Assembly (NCBI GenBank): GCA_963742865.1 | Contig: CAVUNW010000024.1 | Span: 62,001 to 126,000, forward strand | Reading direction: 5' to 3' | Length of the DNA stretch: 64,000 nt | Source of the DNA: Bog-532 sp963742865 | GTDB taxonomy: Bacteria > Actinomycetota > Actinomycetes > Streptosporangiales > Streptosporangiaceae | Part shown: positions 36,764-45,030 of the stretch, one piece after another | How the letters are laid out: the number at the start of each line of letters is the position of its first letter | Numbering within the stretch: position 1 is the stretch's first letter | Notes under the pieces: model-generated | What the model was told of the DNA's origin: nothing | Databases searched by the model: none | What the model saw: only the letters and a program-made list of their open reading frames with translations | Made by a program: the position numbers and the translations under genes

Positions 36764-37618
36764 TCAGGTTTGCGGTTGGCCCTGGGAGGCGCCCCATGCG
36801 TCCGGAATTGTGGAGTAGCCGCCGCCACTGTACTCAGAGAGCTCACCGCCCAGCGAGGGGGACGACAGGCCGGCGCCCGACTTGAGGGCGGCCAGGATGC
36901 CGGGATAGCCGCCGGGGTTGATGTAGGCGACCATCGCCTGGATACCGGCCTGCGGGCTCGGATAGGAGTACAGGTTGTAGCCGTTGCCCTCGCTCTTGAT
37001 CGGCCATCCGCCGTACCCGGGCTGGCTCACGTTGATCGGGTTGTTGGCCCCGACGATGCCGTGCGGCGGCGTGCCGGCCTCGTTCTGCATCCAGTAGCCG
37101 ATCGACACGATGTTCGCCTGGGTCAGCGGGTCGCCGAAGGCCCGCAGGATCGCCTCTGACCAGGCCAGCTGGTTGGCCCCGCGGGGAGTCTCGTACTCCG
37201 CGGTGGGGGCTGGTGCGCCCGCGGCCGTGACCGGGGGCGGCGCCGCCGCAGCGTGCGTGGGCGCGGCCGCGGCCGCGGCCGGGTGCGACGCGGCGGCGGA
37301 CGGCGAGTGCACCGGGGCGGCCTGCGTCGGCACCACGGCGGGCTCGCGGAACGTCCGTTGCGTGAAGTTAGCCTGGTCCAGCCCGGCGGCAACCTGCGGC
37401 ACAGACGCGGCCTTCGCCGCCGGATGGGCGGCGGGCTTGGTGCCCAGGAGCATCACGACGCCCACCCCCATCAGGGTCGACACGAGTCCCAGGGCGATGA
37501 ACCATCGCACGGGCCCATCCGAGCCGACCGGGGCATGACGCCGCCGCCGTGCCGGGGGACGCCCCGGGGGGCGGCCTGGACGGACGACCGTGTGCTGGCC
37601 ACCGGACAAATGCTGCAT
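36764..37618 (-). CDS. Membrane-anchored lysozyme-like/wall-hydrolase-like protein
   Basis: 284 residues from ATG 37618, which has a strong ggaggggg site. Residues 1-38 are Arg/Pro-rich and cytosolic; one membrane helix lies at about 39-59; an Ala/Pro/His-rich linker spans ~60-155; the C-terminal ~125 residues (AWSEAILRAFGDP, IGYWMQNEAGTP, NNPINVSQPGYGG, YPSPQAGIQAMVAYI) form a compact domain resembling lysozyme-like modules near phage tails and in actinobacterial wall proteins. The Glu in MQNEAG could be catalytic. No phage genes surround it. Activity is inferred. Confidence 0.65.
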   Translation of the reverse strand: MQHLSGGQHTVVRPGRPPGRPPARRRRHAPVGSDGPVRWFIALGLVSTLMGVGVVMLLGTKPAAHPAAKAASVPQVAAGLDQANFTQRTFREPAVVPTQAAPVHSPSAAASHPAAAAAAPTHAAAAPPPVTAAGAPAPTAEYETPRGANQLAWSEAILRAFGDPLTQANIVSIGYWMQNEAGTPPHGIVGANNPINVSQPGYGGWPIKSEGNGYNLYSYPSPQAGIQAMVAYINPGGYPGILAALKSGAGLSSPSLGGELSEYSGGGYSTIPDAWGASQGQPQT

Positions 37619-37689
37619 GATCCCCCCTCCCTGGCCGTTAACCCGGCGAGCAGACGGGCGGTGGCGCAAGGGATGCGGCGCGCATGACG

Positions 37690-38025
37690 TCAGGCGCCCT
37701 TGCGCAGGCGGTCAAGGGCCTCGGCGAGGATGGCGGCGCCGTCCGAGTCGCTGCGGCGCTCCTTCACGTAGGCGAGGTGCGTCTTGTACGGCTCGACCCG
37801 CGGTGGGGCGGGCGGGTTCTGCTCGTCCTGTCCGGCCGGGTAGCCGCACCGGGGGCACTCCCAGCTGTCCGGAACGGCCGCGTCGGTCGCGAAACTCGGC
37901 CGCGTCTCGTGCCGGTTGGCACACCAGAACGACACCCAGACGCGAGGTGCGGACTCGCCGCGTTCGGCTTCGCCCATAGGACCTGCGCCTACCCTGCTGC
38001 CGCGGATGGCGTTGCCACTGCTCAC
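37690..38025 (-). CDS. rbpA: RNA polymerase-binding protein RbpA
   Basis: 111 residues from GTG 38025. Binds the principal sigma factor and stabilises the open complex. SGNAIRGSRVGAGPMGEAER is the N-terminal basic linker region; W-C-A-N-R-H and CPRCGYPAGQD form the zinc-binding core with an additional Cys pair; EPYKTHLAYVKERRSD is the sigma-interaction domain. Normal length. Confidence 0.96.
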   Translation of the reverse strand: MSSGNAIRGSRVGAGPMGEAERGESAPRVWVSFWCANRHETRPSFATDAAVPDSWECPRCGYPAGQDEQNPPAPPRVEPYKTHLAYVKERRSDSDGAAILAEALDRLRKGA

Positions 38026-38089
38026 AGATCACCCCTTGAATAGCGCCATGCGTTACGTCCGGTGCGGGAGGGACGTCAGGAAAAAGTGG

Positions 38090-38320
38090 TTAATGAATGA
38101 TGAGCAGGTTGAGCCCGATGATGCAGACGAACCACAGAATTCCGAAGAAAATCGTGATCCGGTCGAGATTGCGCTCAACCACTGAGGACGAGCCGAGCGT
38201 CGAGGAGACGCCGCCGCCGAACATGTCAGACAAGCCGCCGCCCTTGCCCTTGTGCAGCAGCACCAGCAGCACCATCACCAGGCTCGTGATGATCAGGATG
38301 ATAGAAACACCGATGACCAT
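38090..38320 (-). CDS. secG: Preprotein translocase subunit SecG
   Basis: 76 residues from ATG 38320, two membrane helices (about 3-23 and 54-74) with the GKGGGLSDMFGGG cytosolic loop characteristic of SecG. Upstream in-frame residues are encoded by a palindromic repeat and are not part of the protein. Forms SecYEG in the membrane. Confidence 0.95.
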   Translation of the reverse strand: MVIGVSIILIITSLVMVLLVLLHKGKGGGLSDMFGGGVSSTLGSSSVVERNLDRITIFFGILWFVCIIGLNLLIIH

Positions 38321-38364
38321 CGCCGCTCGATCCCTCTTCCCTTTCCAAAGCTCACCGCCCCAGG

Positions 38365-38440
38365 CCTGCGGGCGAAGCCCGCACCGGGGTCGCGGGGCGA
38401 AGCCCCGCCCCGGGGGGTCCGGGGGGTCATCCCCCCGGGT
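38365..38440. repeat. Palindromic GC repeat cluster between tpiA and secG
   Basis: Three adjacent hairpins: gcgggcgaagcccgc, gcggggcgaagccccgc and CCGGGGGG-tcat-CCCCCCGG (38419-38438). The last is the same palindrome seen at 20693, 41847, 42872 and 42905. Confidence 0.75.
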
Positions 38441-38526
38441 CAATACTGCGGGCCGTCTGGAAGCTGACGAACGTCAGCGAACAGGCTAAGCCGCCACGGA
38501 TCAGCGAACAGGCTGAGCCGCCACGG

Positions 38527-39324
38527 TCAGTGAGCAGCCCTGGCCAACTCGGCGAACTCGCTGGCGTCGAGGCTGGCACCCCCGACGAGGGCGCCGTTGA
38601 CATCCGGCTGCGCCATGATCGGCGCGACGTTGTCAGCCTTAACTGACCCGCCATACAGGATACGCAGACTGGAGGCCGTTTCGCGCCCATGAACCGCAGA
38701 AACATACTCGCGGATTGCGGCGCAGGCTTCCTGGGCGTCCTCGGGCGTCGCCACCTCGCCCGTGCCGATCGCCCAGACCGGCTCGTACGCGATCACCATG
38801 GCCGCCACCTGCTCGGCGGAGATGCCGTCCAGCGACCCCCTGACCTGCGCCACGCAGTGGTCGACCTGCTGGCCCTGCTGGCGGACTTCCAGGTCCTCGC
38901 CGACGCACAGGATGGGCGTGATCTCGCTGCCCAGCGCGGCCTTCACCTTGGCGTTGACCAGGACGTCGTCCTCGTGGTGGTACCGGCGCCGTTCAGAGTG
39001 CCCGGCCAGCACGTAGTCGCAGCCCAGCTTGGCCAGCATCGAGGCCGAGACCTCACCGGTGTACGCGCCGGACGGATGCGAGGACACGTCCTGCGCCCCG
39101 TAGGCGATCCGCAGCCGGTCTCCCTCCACCAGGGTCTGCACACTGCGCAGCGACGTGAACGGCGGCAGCACCGCCACGTCGACCACGTCGAAGTCCTTGT
39201 CGGACAGCGTGAACGCGAGCTTCTGGACCAGCGCGATGGCCTCGAGGTGGTTCCCGTTCATCTTCCAGTTGCCAGCGATCAGCGGCAGGTTGCCCTGGTT
39301 GCGGTGGTCGCCCCGGGTACTCAT
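38527..39324 (-). CDS. tpiA: Triose-phosphate isomerase
   Basis: 265 residues. Interconverts DHAP and glyceraldehyde-3-phosphate. Lys in NWKMN, His in AGHSERR and catalytic Glu in AYEPVWAIGTG are visible. ATG at 39324 overlaps the pgk stop (39321-39324). A few N-terminal residues (MSTRGDHRNQGN) exceed the usual start. Confidence 0.97.
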   Translation of the reverse strand: MSTRGDHRNQGNLPLIAGNWKMNGNHLEAIALVQKLAFTLSDKDFDVVDVAVLPPFTSLRSVQTLVEGDRLRIAYGAQDVSSHPSGAYTGEVSASMLAKLGCDYVLAGHSERRRYHHEDDVLVNAKVKAALGSEITPILCVGEDLEVRQQGQQVDHCVAQVRGSLDGISAEQVAAMVIAYEPVWAIGTGEVATPEDAQEACAAIREYVSAVHGRETASSLRILYGGSVKADNVAPIMAQPDVNGALVGGASLDASEFAELARAAH

Positions 39325-40565
39325 GCCGGGCCGCCCGTGCCGGGATCGCCGGCTTCCAGAGCGGTCAGCCCGGGCAGCGTGCGCCCCTCGAGGTATTCCA
39401 GGCTGGCGCCGCCACCGGTGGAGATGTGCCCGAACGCGTCCTCCGGCAGGCCGAACGACCGGACGGCCGCCGCCGAGTCGCCCCCGCCCACCACCGTGAA
39501 CCCGTCGACGCGGGTGATCGCCTCCGCCAGCGCGCGGGTCCCGATCGCGAAGGCGGGGAACTCGAACACGCCCATCGGGCCGTTCCAGAACACGGTCCTG
39601 GCGTCGCCGACCTTCTCCGCGAACAGCTCGCGGGTCGCCGGGCCGATATCCACGCCTTCCCGGTCCGCCGGGAAGTCCTTGGCCGAGACGACCTCATGGT
39701 CGGCGTCCGGCGCGAAGTGCGTGGCGGCGACGAGGTCGACGGGCAGCACCAGCTCGACCCCGCGCCGGTCGGCCTCGGCCATGATCTCCGTGACCTCAGG
39801 GATCTTGTCCGCTTCCAGCAATGAATGACCGACCTCGTAGCCCTGCGCGGCCAGGAAGGTGTAGGACATGCCGCCACCGATAATGATCCGGTCGGCGCGG
39901 TCGAGCAGGTTCGCGATCACCGCGAGCTTGTCCGACGGCTTCGCACCGCCGAGCACGACCACGTAGGGCCGTTCCGGCGCGGACGTCAGCTTGTTGAGCA
40001 CCTCGACCTCGGCGCGAACCAGGTCGCCGGCCGCGTGCGGCAGCCGCTGCGGCACGTCGTAGACGCTGGCGTGCTTGCGGTGCACGGCCCCGAACCCGTC
40101 GCCGACGTAGTAATCGCCGAACAGCGCGAGCTGGGTGGCCAACTCGCCCCGCACCGCATCGTCCTTGCTCGTCTCGGCCGGCTCGAACCGGACGTTCTCC
40201 AGTAGCGCCACGTCACCGTCGCCGAGCCCGGCCACGACCCGGGAGGCGTCCGCCCCGGCCACGTCGGACGCGAACCCGACCGGGCGGCCGAGCAACTCCC
40301 CCAGCCGGGCCGCCACCGGCCGCAGGGAGGGTCCGCCAGCCGCCCGTTCGGCATAATCAGCGCCCTTGGGACGGCCGAGGTGCGCCATGATGATCACCCG
40401 GGCGCCACGGTCGGCCAGTTTCGTGATCGTGGGCAGGCTGGCCCGGATCCGGCCGTCGTCGGTGATGCGCGGGTTCTCCGGGTCCGAAAGGTCCAGCGGC
40501 ACATTGAGGTCGGCCCGCAGCAGCACGCGGCGGCCGGCGACCTCAAGGTCTTCGATGCTCTTCAT
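39321..40565 (-). CDS. pgk: Phosphoglycerate kinase
   Basis: 414 residues. Transfers phosphate from 1,3-bisphosphoglycerate to ADP. N-terminal VLLRADLNVPL, substrate Arg in MAHLGRPKG, and nucleotide-side GGGDSAAAV are present. ATG at 40565; 40 nt from the gap stop. Confidence 0.97.
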   Translation of the reverse strand: MKSIEDLEVAGRRVLLRADLNVPLDLSDPENPRITDDGRIRASLPTITKLADRGARVIIMAHLGRPKGADYAERAAGGPSLRPVAARLGELLGRPVGFASDVAGADASRVVAGLGDGDVALLENVRFEPAETSKDDAVRGELATQLALFGDYYVGDGFGAVHRKHASVYDVPQRLPHAAGDLVRAEVEVLNKLTSAPERPYVVVLGGAKPSDKLAVIANLLDRADRIIIGGGMSYTFLAAQGYEVGHSLLEADKIPEVTEIMAEADRRGVELVLPVDLVAATHFAPDADHEVVSAKDFPADREGVDIGPATRELFAEKVGDARTVFWNGPMGVFEFPAFAIGTRALAEAITRVDGFTVVGGGDSAAAVRSFGLPEDAFGHISTGGGASLEYLEGRTLPGLTALEAGDPGTGGPA

Positions 40566-40605
40566 TTCTGCTGTCTCTTCGCTCGGCGTCTGTTCGCTCT
40601 GGCGG

Positions 40606-41640
40606 CTATGACAGCCGGGAGGCGATCAGCGCGGTCAGGTCGGCGAGCCGGGCAGAGTAGCCCCACTCGTTGTCGTACCAGCCGAGCACCTTCACCTGGT
40701 CGCCGAACGTCATGGTCAGCGAGGCGTCGAAGGTGCACGAGGCCGGCGAGCCGACGATGTCGGAGGAGACGATGGGGTCCTCGGTGTAGTACAGGATCCC
40801 CTTCATCGGGCCCTCGGCGGCCGCGCGGTAGGCCGCGTTGACCTCGTCCTTGGTCGCCTCGCGGTTGAGCTGGACGACCAGGTTGACGAGCGAGCCGTCC
40901 GGCACCGGCACGCGCAGCGCCATGCCGTCGAGCTTGCCCTTGAGCTCGGGCAGCACCAGGGACGTGGCCTTCGCGGCGCCCGTGGTGGTCGGGATGATGT
41001 TCACCGCGGCGGCCCGGGCCCGGCGCAGGTCCTTGTGCGGGAAGTCCAGGATCACCTGGTCGTTGGTGTAGGCGTGCACCGTCGTCATCAGGCCCTTGAC
41101 GATGCCGAAGCTGTCCAGCAGCACCTTCGCCATCGGCGCGACGCAGTTGGTCGTGCAGGAGGCGTTGGAGATGATGTGGTGTTTCGCTGGGTCATAGTCG
41201 CCGTCATTCACGCCCAGGACGATCGTCAAGTCCTCTTCCTTGGCGGGCGCGGAAATGATGACCTTCTTCGCGCCGGCGTCGAGGTGGTTGCGGGCGTCGG
41301 CCGCCTTGGTGAAGCGCCCGGTGGACTCGAGCACGAGGTCGACGCCGAGGTCCTTCCAGGGCAGCTTGGCCGGGTCGCGCTCGGCCAGCACCTTGACCGA
41401 CTGGCCGCCCACCCGGATGGAGTCCCCGGAGACGGACACGTCCAGCGGCAGCGTACCGAGCACGGTGTCGTACTTCAGCAGATGCGCCAGCGTGGCCGGA
41501 TCGGTCAGGTCGTTGGCCGCGACGATCTCGATCTCGCCCGGCGGGATACGGCCAGCCATGCCGATCGCCTCAGCATTGGCGGCGCGCCAGTAATTACGGC
41601 CAATCCGGCCAAATCCGTTGATGCCCACGCGGATGGTCAC
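40606..41640 (-). CDS. gap: Glyceraldehyde-3-phosphate dehydrogenase, type I
   Basis: 344 residues. INGFGRIGRNYWRA is the NAD-binding start and SNASCTTNCVAPMAK holds the catalytic Cys. GTG at 41640 with gaggag as ribosome site (gaggagaacggtgct). The first gene after the long palindrome that follows whiA, so gap-pgk-tpiA probably have their own promoter in 41641-41733. Confidence 0.97.
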   Translation of the reverse strand: MTIRVGINGFGRIGRNYWRAANAEAIGMAGRIPPGEIEIVAANDLTDPATLAHLLKYDTVLGTLPLDVSVSGDSIRVGGQSVKVLAERDPAKLPWKDLGVDLVLESTGRFTKAADARNHLDAGAKKVIISAPAKEEDLTIVLGVNDGDYDPAKHHIISNASCTTNCVAPMAKVLLDSFGIVKGLMTTVHAYTNDQVILDFPHKDLRRARAAAVNIIPTTTGAAKATSLVLPELKGKLDGMALRVPVPDGSLVNLVVQLNREATKDEVNAAYRAAAEGPMKGILYYTEDPIVSSDIVGSPASCTFDASLTMTFGDQVKVLGWYDNEWGYSARLADLTALIASRLS

Positions 41641-41733
41641 AGCACCGTTCTCCTCGTCATCGCTTTATTTCTATGGGGCCGATTGAAGACCACCGGCCGC
41701 CGGTGCCACAGAGACTTTCGTCCTTAAGACCCT

Positions 41734-41775
41734 ATCGAACGCCGTCCCCGGGGATCCCCGGGGACGGCGTTCGAT
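41734..41775. terminator. Perfect 42-bp palindrome between whiA and gap
   Basis: Each 21-base half (ATCGAACGCCGTCCCCGGGG plus one base) is the exact reverse complement of the other, with centre GGATCC. Position after the whiA stop (minus strand) fits an intrinsic terminator of the loopless or I-shaped actinobacterial kind; no T-run. Confidence 0.8.
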
Positions 41776-41843
41776 CCAGCGCTCCGCCCTGTTCCGGGCG
41801 GGGGCGCGGCAGGCAGACAACGCCGCCTATGGTCTAGACCTTA

Positions 41844-42851
41844 TCACCGGGGGGGCGACCCCCCGGGAGATAACGGCATCAACATCTCTGGAGTTAGGCT
41901 CGCCTCGGTGCTGGGGAGGCCTTGTTCGCTGGCGCGGCGGTCGGCCATGGCCAGCAGGCGCCGGATCCGGCCGGCGATCGCGTCCTTGGTCAGCGGCGGG
42001 TCGGCCAGCTGGCCCAGTTCCTCCAGGCTGGCCTGCCGGTTGGCGATGCGCAGCTTCCCGGCCATGGTCAGGTGCTCCGGTGCTTCGTCGCCGAGGATCT
42101 CCAGGGCCCGTTCGACCCGCGCCCCGGCCGCGACCGCAGCGCGCGCGCTGCGCCGCAGGTTGGCGTCGTCGAAGTTGGCGAGCCGGTTCGCGGTGGCCCG
42201 TACCTCCCGGCGCATCCGCCGCTCTTCCCAGGCCAGCACGCTGTCGTGCGCGCCGAGCCGGGTGAGCATGGCGCTGATCGCGTCGCCGTCCCTGATCACC
42301 ACGCGGTCGACCCCGCGGACCTCACGCGCCTTGGCGTGAATCTTCAGCCGCCGGGCCGCGCCAACCAGGGCGAGGGCCGCTTCCGACCCCGGGCAGGTGA
42401 CCTCCAGCGCCATCGACCGGCCCGGCTCGGTGAGCGAGCCGTGGGCCAGGAAGGCCCCCCGCCACGCGGCCTCGCAGTCGCAGGTCGTGCCGGAGACGAT
42501 CTGCCGCGGCAGCCCGCGCACCGGGCGCCCGTAGCTGTCCAGCAAACCGGTCTGGCGGGCGAGGTTGTCACCGCCCTTGAGCACGCGGACGACGTACCGG
42601 TTCCCCTTGCGCAGTCCGCTCGGCGCCAGCACCAGCAGTTCCGACACGTGCCCGAACACCTCGCCGATGCCGGCCCGCAGCCGCCGGGCGGCCGCTCCGG
42701 TGTCGAGCTCGGCTTCGATCACGATGTGCCCCGCGGCCAGGTGCAGTCCGCCCGCGAACCGCAGCATCGCCGATACCTCGGCCTTGCGGCAGCATGGCTT
42801 GACCACGGTCACCCTGCTGAGCTCGTCCTTGACCACACCCGTCATCGCCAT
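41844..42851 (-). CDS. whiA: Sporulation/cell-division regulator WhiA
   Basis: 335 residues. Homing-endonuclease-like N-terminal domain (VKPCCRKAEVSAMLRFAGG) joined to a C-terminal HTH (GKLRIANRQASLEELGQLADPPLTKDAIAGRIRRLL). Start ATG at 42851 or 6 nt later. The last residues (LSPGGSPPR) and the stop codon are provided by a GC palindrome at 41847-41866. Gap of only 4 nt after yvcK. Confidence 0.95.
   Translation of the reverse strand: MAMTGVVKDELSRVTVVKPCCRKAEVSAMLRFAGGLHLAAGHIVIEAELDTGAAARRLRAGIGEVFGHVSELLVLAPSGLRKGNRYVVRVLKGGDNLARQTGLLDSYGRPVRGLPRQIVSGTTCDCEAAWRGAFLAHGSLTEPGRSMALEVTCPGSEAALALVGAARRLKIHAKAREVRGVDRVVIRDGDAISAMLTRLGAHDSVLAWEERRMRREVRATANRLANFDDANLRRSARAAVAAGARVERALEILGDEAPEHLTMAGKLRIANRQASLEELGQLADPPLTKDAIAGRIRRLLAMADRRASEQGLPSTEASLTPEMLMPLSPGGSPPR
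41847..41866. repeat. GC palindrome at the whiA 3' end
   Basis: CCGGGGGG-cga-CCCCCCGG type palindrome that overlaps the last codons of whiA. Same family as the copies at 20693, 38419, 42872 and 42905. Confidence 0.7.
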
Positions 42852-42855
42852 AGCT

Positions 42856-44097
42856 CTACTCCTGTGCTAGCCCGGGGGGACGACCCCCCGGAACCTGTGC
42901 TGGCCCAGGGGGGACGACCCCCCTGGAACCCCCCGCTGCGCTTCGCGCCCCGCGGCGGTCCTCGCCGTAACACCGCCGCTCACCGGGCCAGAGGCCCGGT
43001 TCGCTGGGCGGTCGGGCCTTCGGCCCCTCTTGCCCGTAGCCTGCTGTGGCTGACCATAACTCGCTCTGGCGGGTGTCGAAGATGTCCGCATACGCCCTCG
43101 CTAGCAGCACTGGATCGTGCCGAGGTGTTCCGTCGGCGACGGCTACGTCGGCGAGGACCAGGCGGGCACCGAGCGCGCCGGCGGCCTTCTCCAGGTCCGA
43201 CACCGCGTCGTGCGCCGTCTCCCCCGCCGAAGTGTCCGCGAGCACCACGTCGAACTCCAGTCCCGGCGAATGTCCCGCCAGGACTTCCAGGTGCTTGTGC
43301 GGCGAAAACCCGCCCGTCTCCCCCGGCTGAGGAGCCAGGTTGAGCGCCACCAGGCGATGCGCCGCGGTTCCCCGCAGGGCCGAGGCCAGCTCGGGCACCA
43401 GCAGATGCGGTAGCACGCTAGTGAACCACGACCCCGGCCCGAACACTACCCAGTCTGCCTCCATGACCGCGGTCACCGCGGCCGGAACGGCCGGCGGATC
43501 GTCCGGCAGCAGCGAGATGGACCGGACCCGGCCGGGAGTGGACGCGCACGCGTCCTGGCCGCGGACACGGGAGATTTCGTCCGGGCGCGCCGGGTCGGCG
43601 CCCTCCACCTCCGCTACGATGTCCAGCGGGACCGAGGCCATCGGCAGTACCCGCCCGCGCGTGCCCAGCAGACGGCCCACCCAGTCCAGGCCCTGGACCG
43701 TGTCCCCGAGCAGTTCCCAGAGCGCCACGATCAGCAGGTTGCCCACCGCGTGACCGGAAAGCTCCCCGTTGCCCCCGAACCGGTGCTGGACGACCCGGCT
43801 CCACGTCGTCCCCCAGTCGTCGTCGCCGCACAGCGCGGCCAGCGCCATCCGCAGGTCGCCGGGCGGGAGCACACCGTACTGGCGCCGCAGCCGGCCGCTG
43901 GACCCGCCGTCGTCCGCCACGGTCACGATGGCGGTGACGTCCTCACTGACCCGGCGCAGCGCGGATAGCGACGCGGCCAGCCCGTGGCCGCCGCCCAGTG
44001 CCACCACTTTGGGTGCTTCCAACTCCGGCATCATCCCCCCAGGCCCCGCCGCTGGCGCCGTCACGCCGGGCACCGTCGCCCGGAACGCCTTATTCAC
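42856..44097 (-). CDS. Gluconeogenesis/morphogenesis factor YvcK
   Basis: 413 residues; CofD-like fold that binds UDP-sugars in relatives. VVALGGGHGLAASLSALRR, TVADDGGSSGRLRRQYG, GHAVGNLLIVAL and WVVFGPGSWFTSVLPHLL are family motifs. Family similarity ends near VLLARAYADIFDTR; the final ~70 residues (from about 43075 down) are read through tandem palindromes and the composite repeat at 42904-43012, so they are probably not functional protein. ATG 44097; MMPELEAPK at 44034 is an alternative start. Nine nt after rapZ. Confidence 0.92.
   Translation of the reverse strand: MNKAFRATVPGVTAPAAGPGGMMPELEAPKVVALGGGHGLAASLSALRRVSEDVTAIVTVADDGGSSGRLRRQYGVLPPGDLRMALAALCGDDDWGTTWSRVVQHRFGGNGELSGHAVGNLLIVALWELLGDTVQGLDWVGRLLGTRGRVLPMASVPLDIVAEVEGADPARPDEISRVRGQDACASTPGRVRSISLLPDDPPAVPAAVTAVMEADWVVFGPGSWFTSVLPHLLVPELASALRGTAAHRLVALNLAPQPGETGGFSPHKHLEVLAGHSPGLEFDVVLADTSAGETAHDAVSDLEKAAGALGARLVLADVAVADGTPRHDPVLLARAYADIFDTRQSELWSATAGYGQEGPKARPPSEPGLWPGERRCYGEDRRGARSAAGGSRGVVPPGPAQVPGGRPPGLAQE
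42872..43012 (+). repeat. Composite palindromic element, copy 2, preceded by a duplicated palindrome
   Basis: Two tandem 34-bp units carry CCGGGGGG-acga-CCCCCCGG (42872-42891) and CCAGGGGGG-acga-CCCCCCTGG (42905-42926); the G-C to A-T change is compensated on the other arm. The second leads into cgctgcgcttcgcgcccc, ctcgccgtaacaccgccgct and hairpin ACCGGGCC/GGCCCGGT (42982-43000), matching the element at 20602-20711. Confidence 0.75.
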
Positions 44098-44106
44098 ACG
44101 CCGCCC

Positions 44107-45030
44107 TCATTCACGCCCGAGGTCCCGGTGGGTGACCTGGACGTCGGACCCCTCGTCGCTCAGTTCCGCCGCGAGATACTCGGCGATGGCCACGCTGCGG
44201 TGCTTGCCCCCGGTGCACCCGACCGCCAGCGTCACGAAGTGCTTGCCCTCACGCTCATCGCCGGCCAGGGTCACCCGCAGCGCCTCGAAGTACGCCTTGA
44301 GGAACTCCTGCGCTCCCGGGCGGCTCAGCACGTAATCCCGGACCGGTGCGTCCAGGCCGGTCATCGGGGCCAGCTCCGGGATCCAGTGCGGATTTGGCAG
44401 GAACCGGCAGTCCACCACGAGGTCGGCGTCGACCGGCAGCCCGTACTTGTAGCCGAACGACACGATGCTGACCTGCGGCCCCTTGGCCGAGCGGCCGCCG
44501 AAGAAGTCCCGCATCCGGCCGCGCAGCTCGTGCACGTTGAGCCGCGAGGTATCCAGCACCAGGTCGGCCGCGCCCCGCACGTCGCGCAGCAGCTCCCGCT
44601 CGGCGGCGATCCCATCCACCACCCGCCCGCTGGCCTGCAGCGGATGCGGCCGGCGCACGCTGTCGAACCGGCGGACCAGGGTCTCGTCGGCGGCCTCCAG
44701 GAACACGATGCGCGGGGCGACGCCCCGCGCCCCGAGGCCGTCGATGGCCGACGTCAGATCCGTGGTGAACGCGCGGCTGCGCACGTCGACCACGGCCGCG
44801 ATCTTCGGCACCGCGCCGTTGGACCGTTCGGCCAGGTCGACCATGGTGGGCAGCAGCCCCGGCGGCAGGTTGTCCACCACGAACCAGCCGAGGTCCTCCA
44901 GCGACTTGGCCGCCGTGCTGCGCCCGGCACCGGACATGCCGGTGATGACGACGATGTCCGGCTCGTCCGGGACGGCGGGCGGGGCCGCCGTCCCCGCGTG
45001 CTCGCGTACCGGCTCCCGTACCGGATTCAC
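44107..45030 (-). CDS. rapZ: RNase adapter protein RapZ
   Basis: 307 residues from GTG 45030, which overlaps the true uvrC stop (GTGA). P-loop GMSGAGRSTAA, Walker B-like VVDVRS and the C-terminal GCTGGKHRSV sugar-binding motif are visible. In enterobacteria RapZ targets small RNAs that control glmS; in actinobacteria the role is open. Because uvrC is shifted, this frame is also open through uvrC, which creates a false 972-residue fusion. Confidence 0.93.
   Translation of the reverse strand: MNPVREPVREHAGTAAPPAVPDEPDIVVITGMSGAGRSTAAKSLEDLGWFVVDNLPPGLLPTMVDLAERSNGAVPKIAAVVDVRSRAFTTDLTSAIDGLGARGVAPRIVFLEAADETLVRRFDSVRRPHPLQASGRVVDGIAAERELLRDVRGAADLVLDTSRLNVHELRGRMRDFFGGRSAKGPQVSIVSFGYKYGLPVDADLVVDCRFLPNPHWIPELAPMTGLDAPVRDYVLSRPGAQEFLKAYFEALRVTLAGDEREGKHFVTLAVGCTGGKHRSVAIAEYLAAELSDEGSDVQVTHRDLGRE

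Noticed and set aside
36764..37618. Prophage remnant suggested by a lysozyme-like domain
   Set aside because: No integrase, structural or packaging genes nearby; the protein has its own membrane anchor and fits an actinobacterial wall protein.
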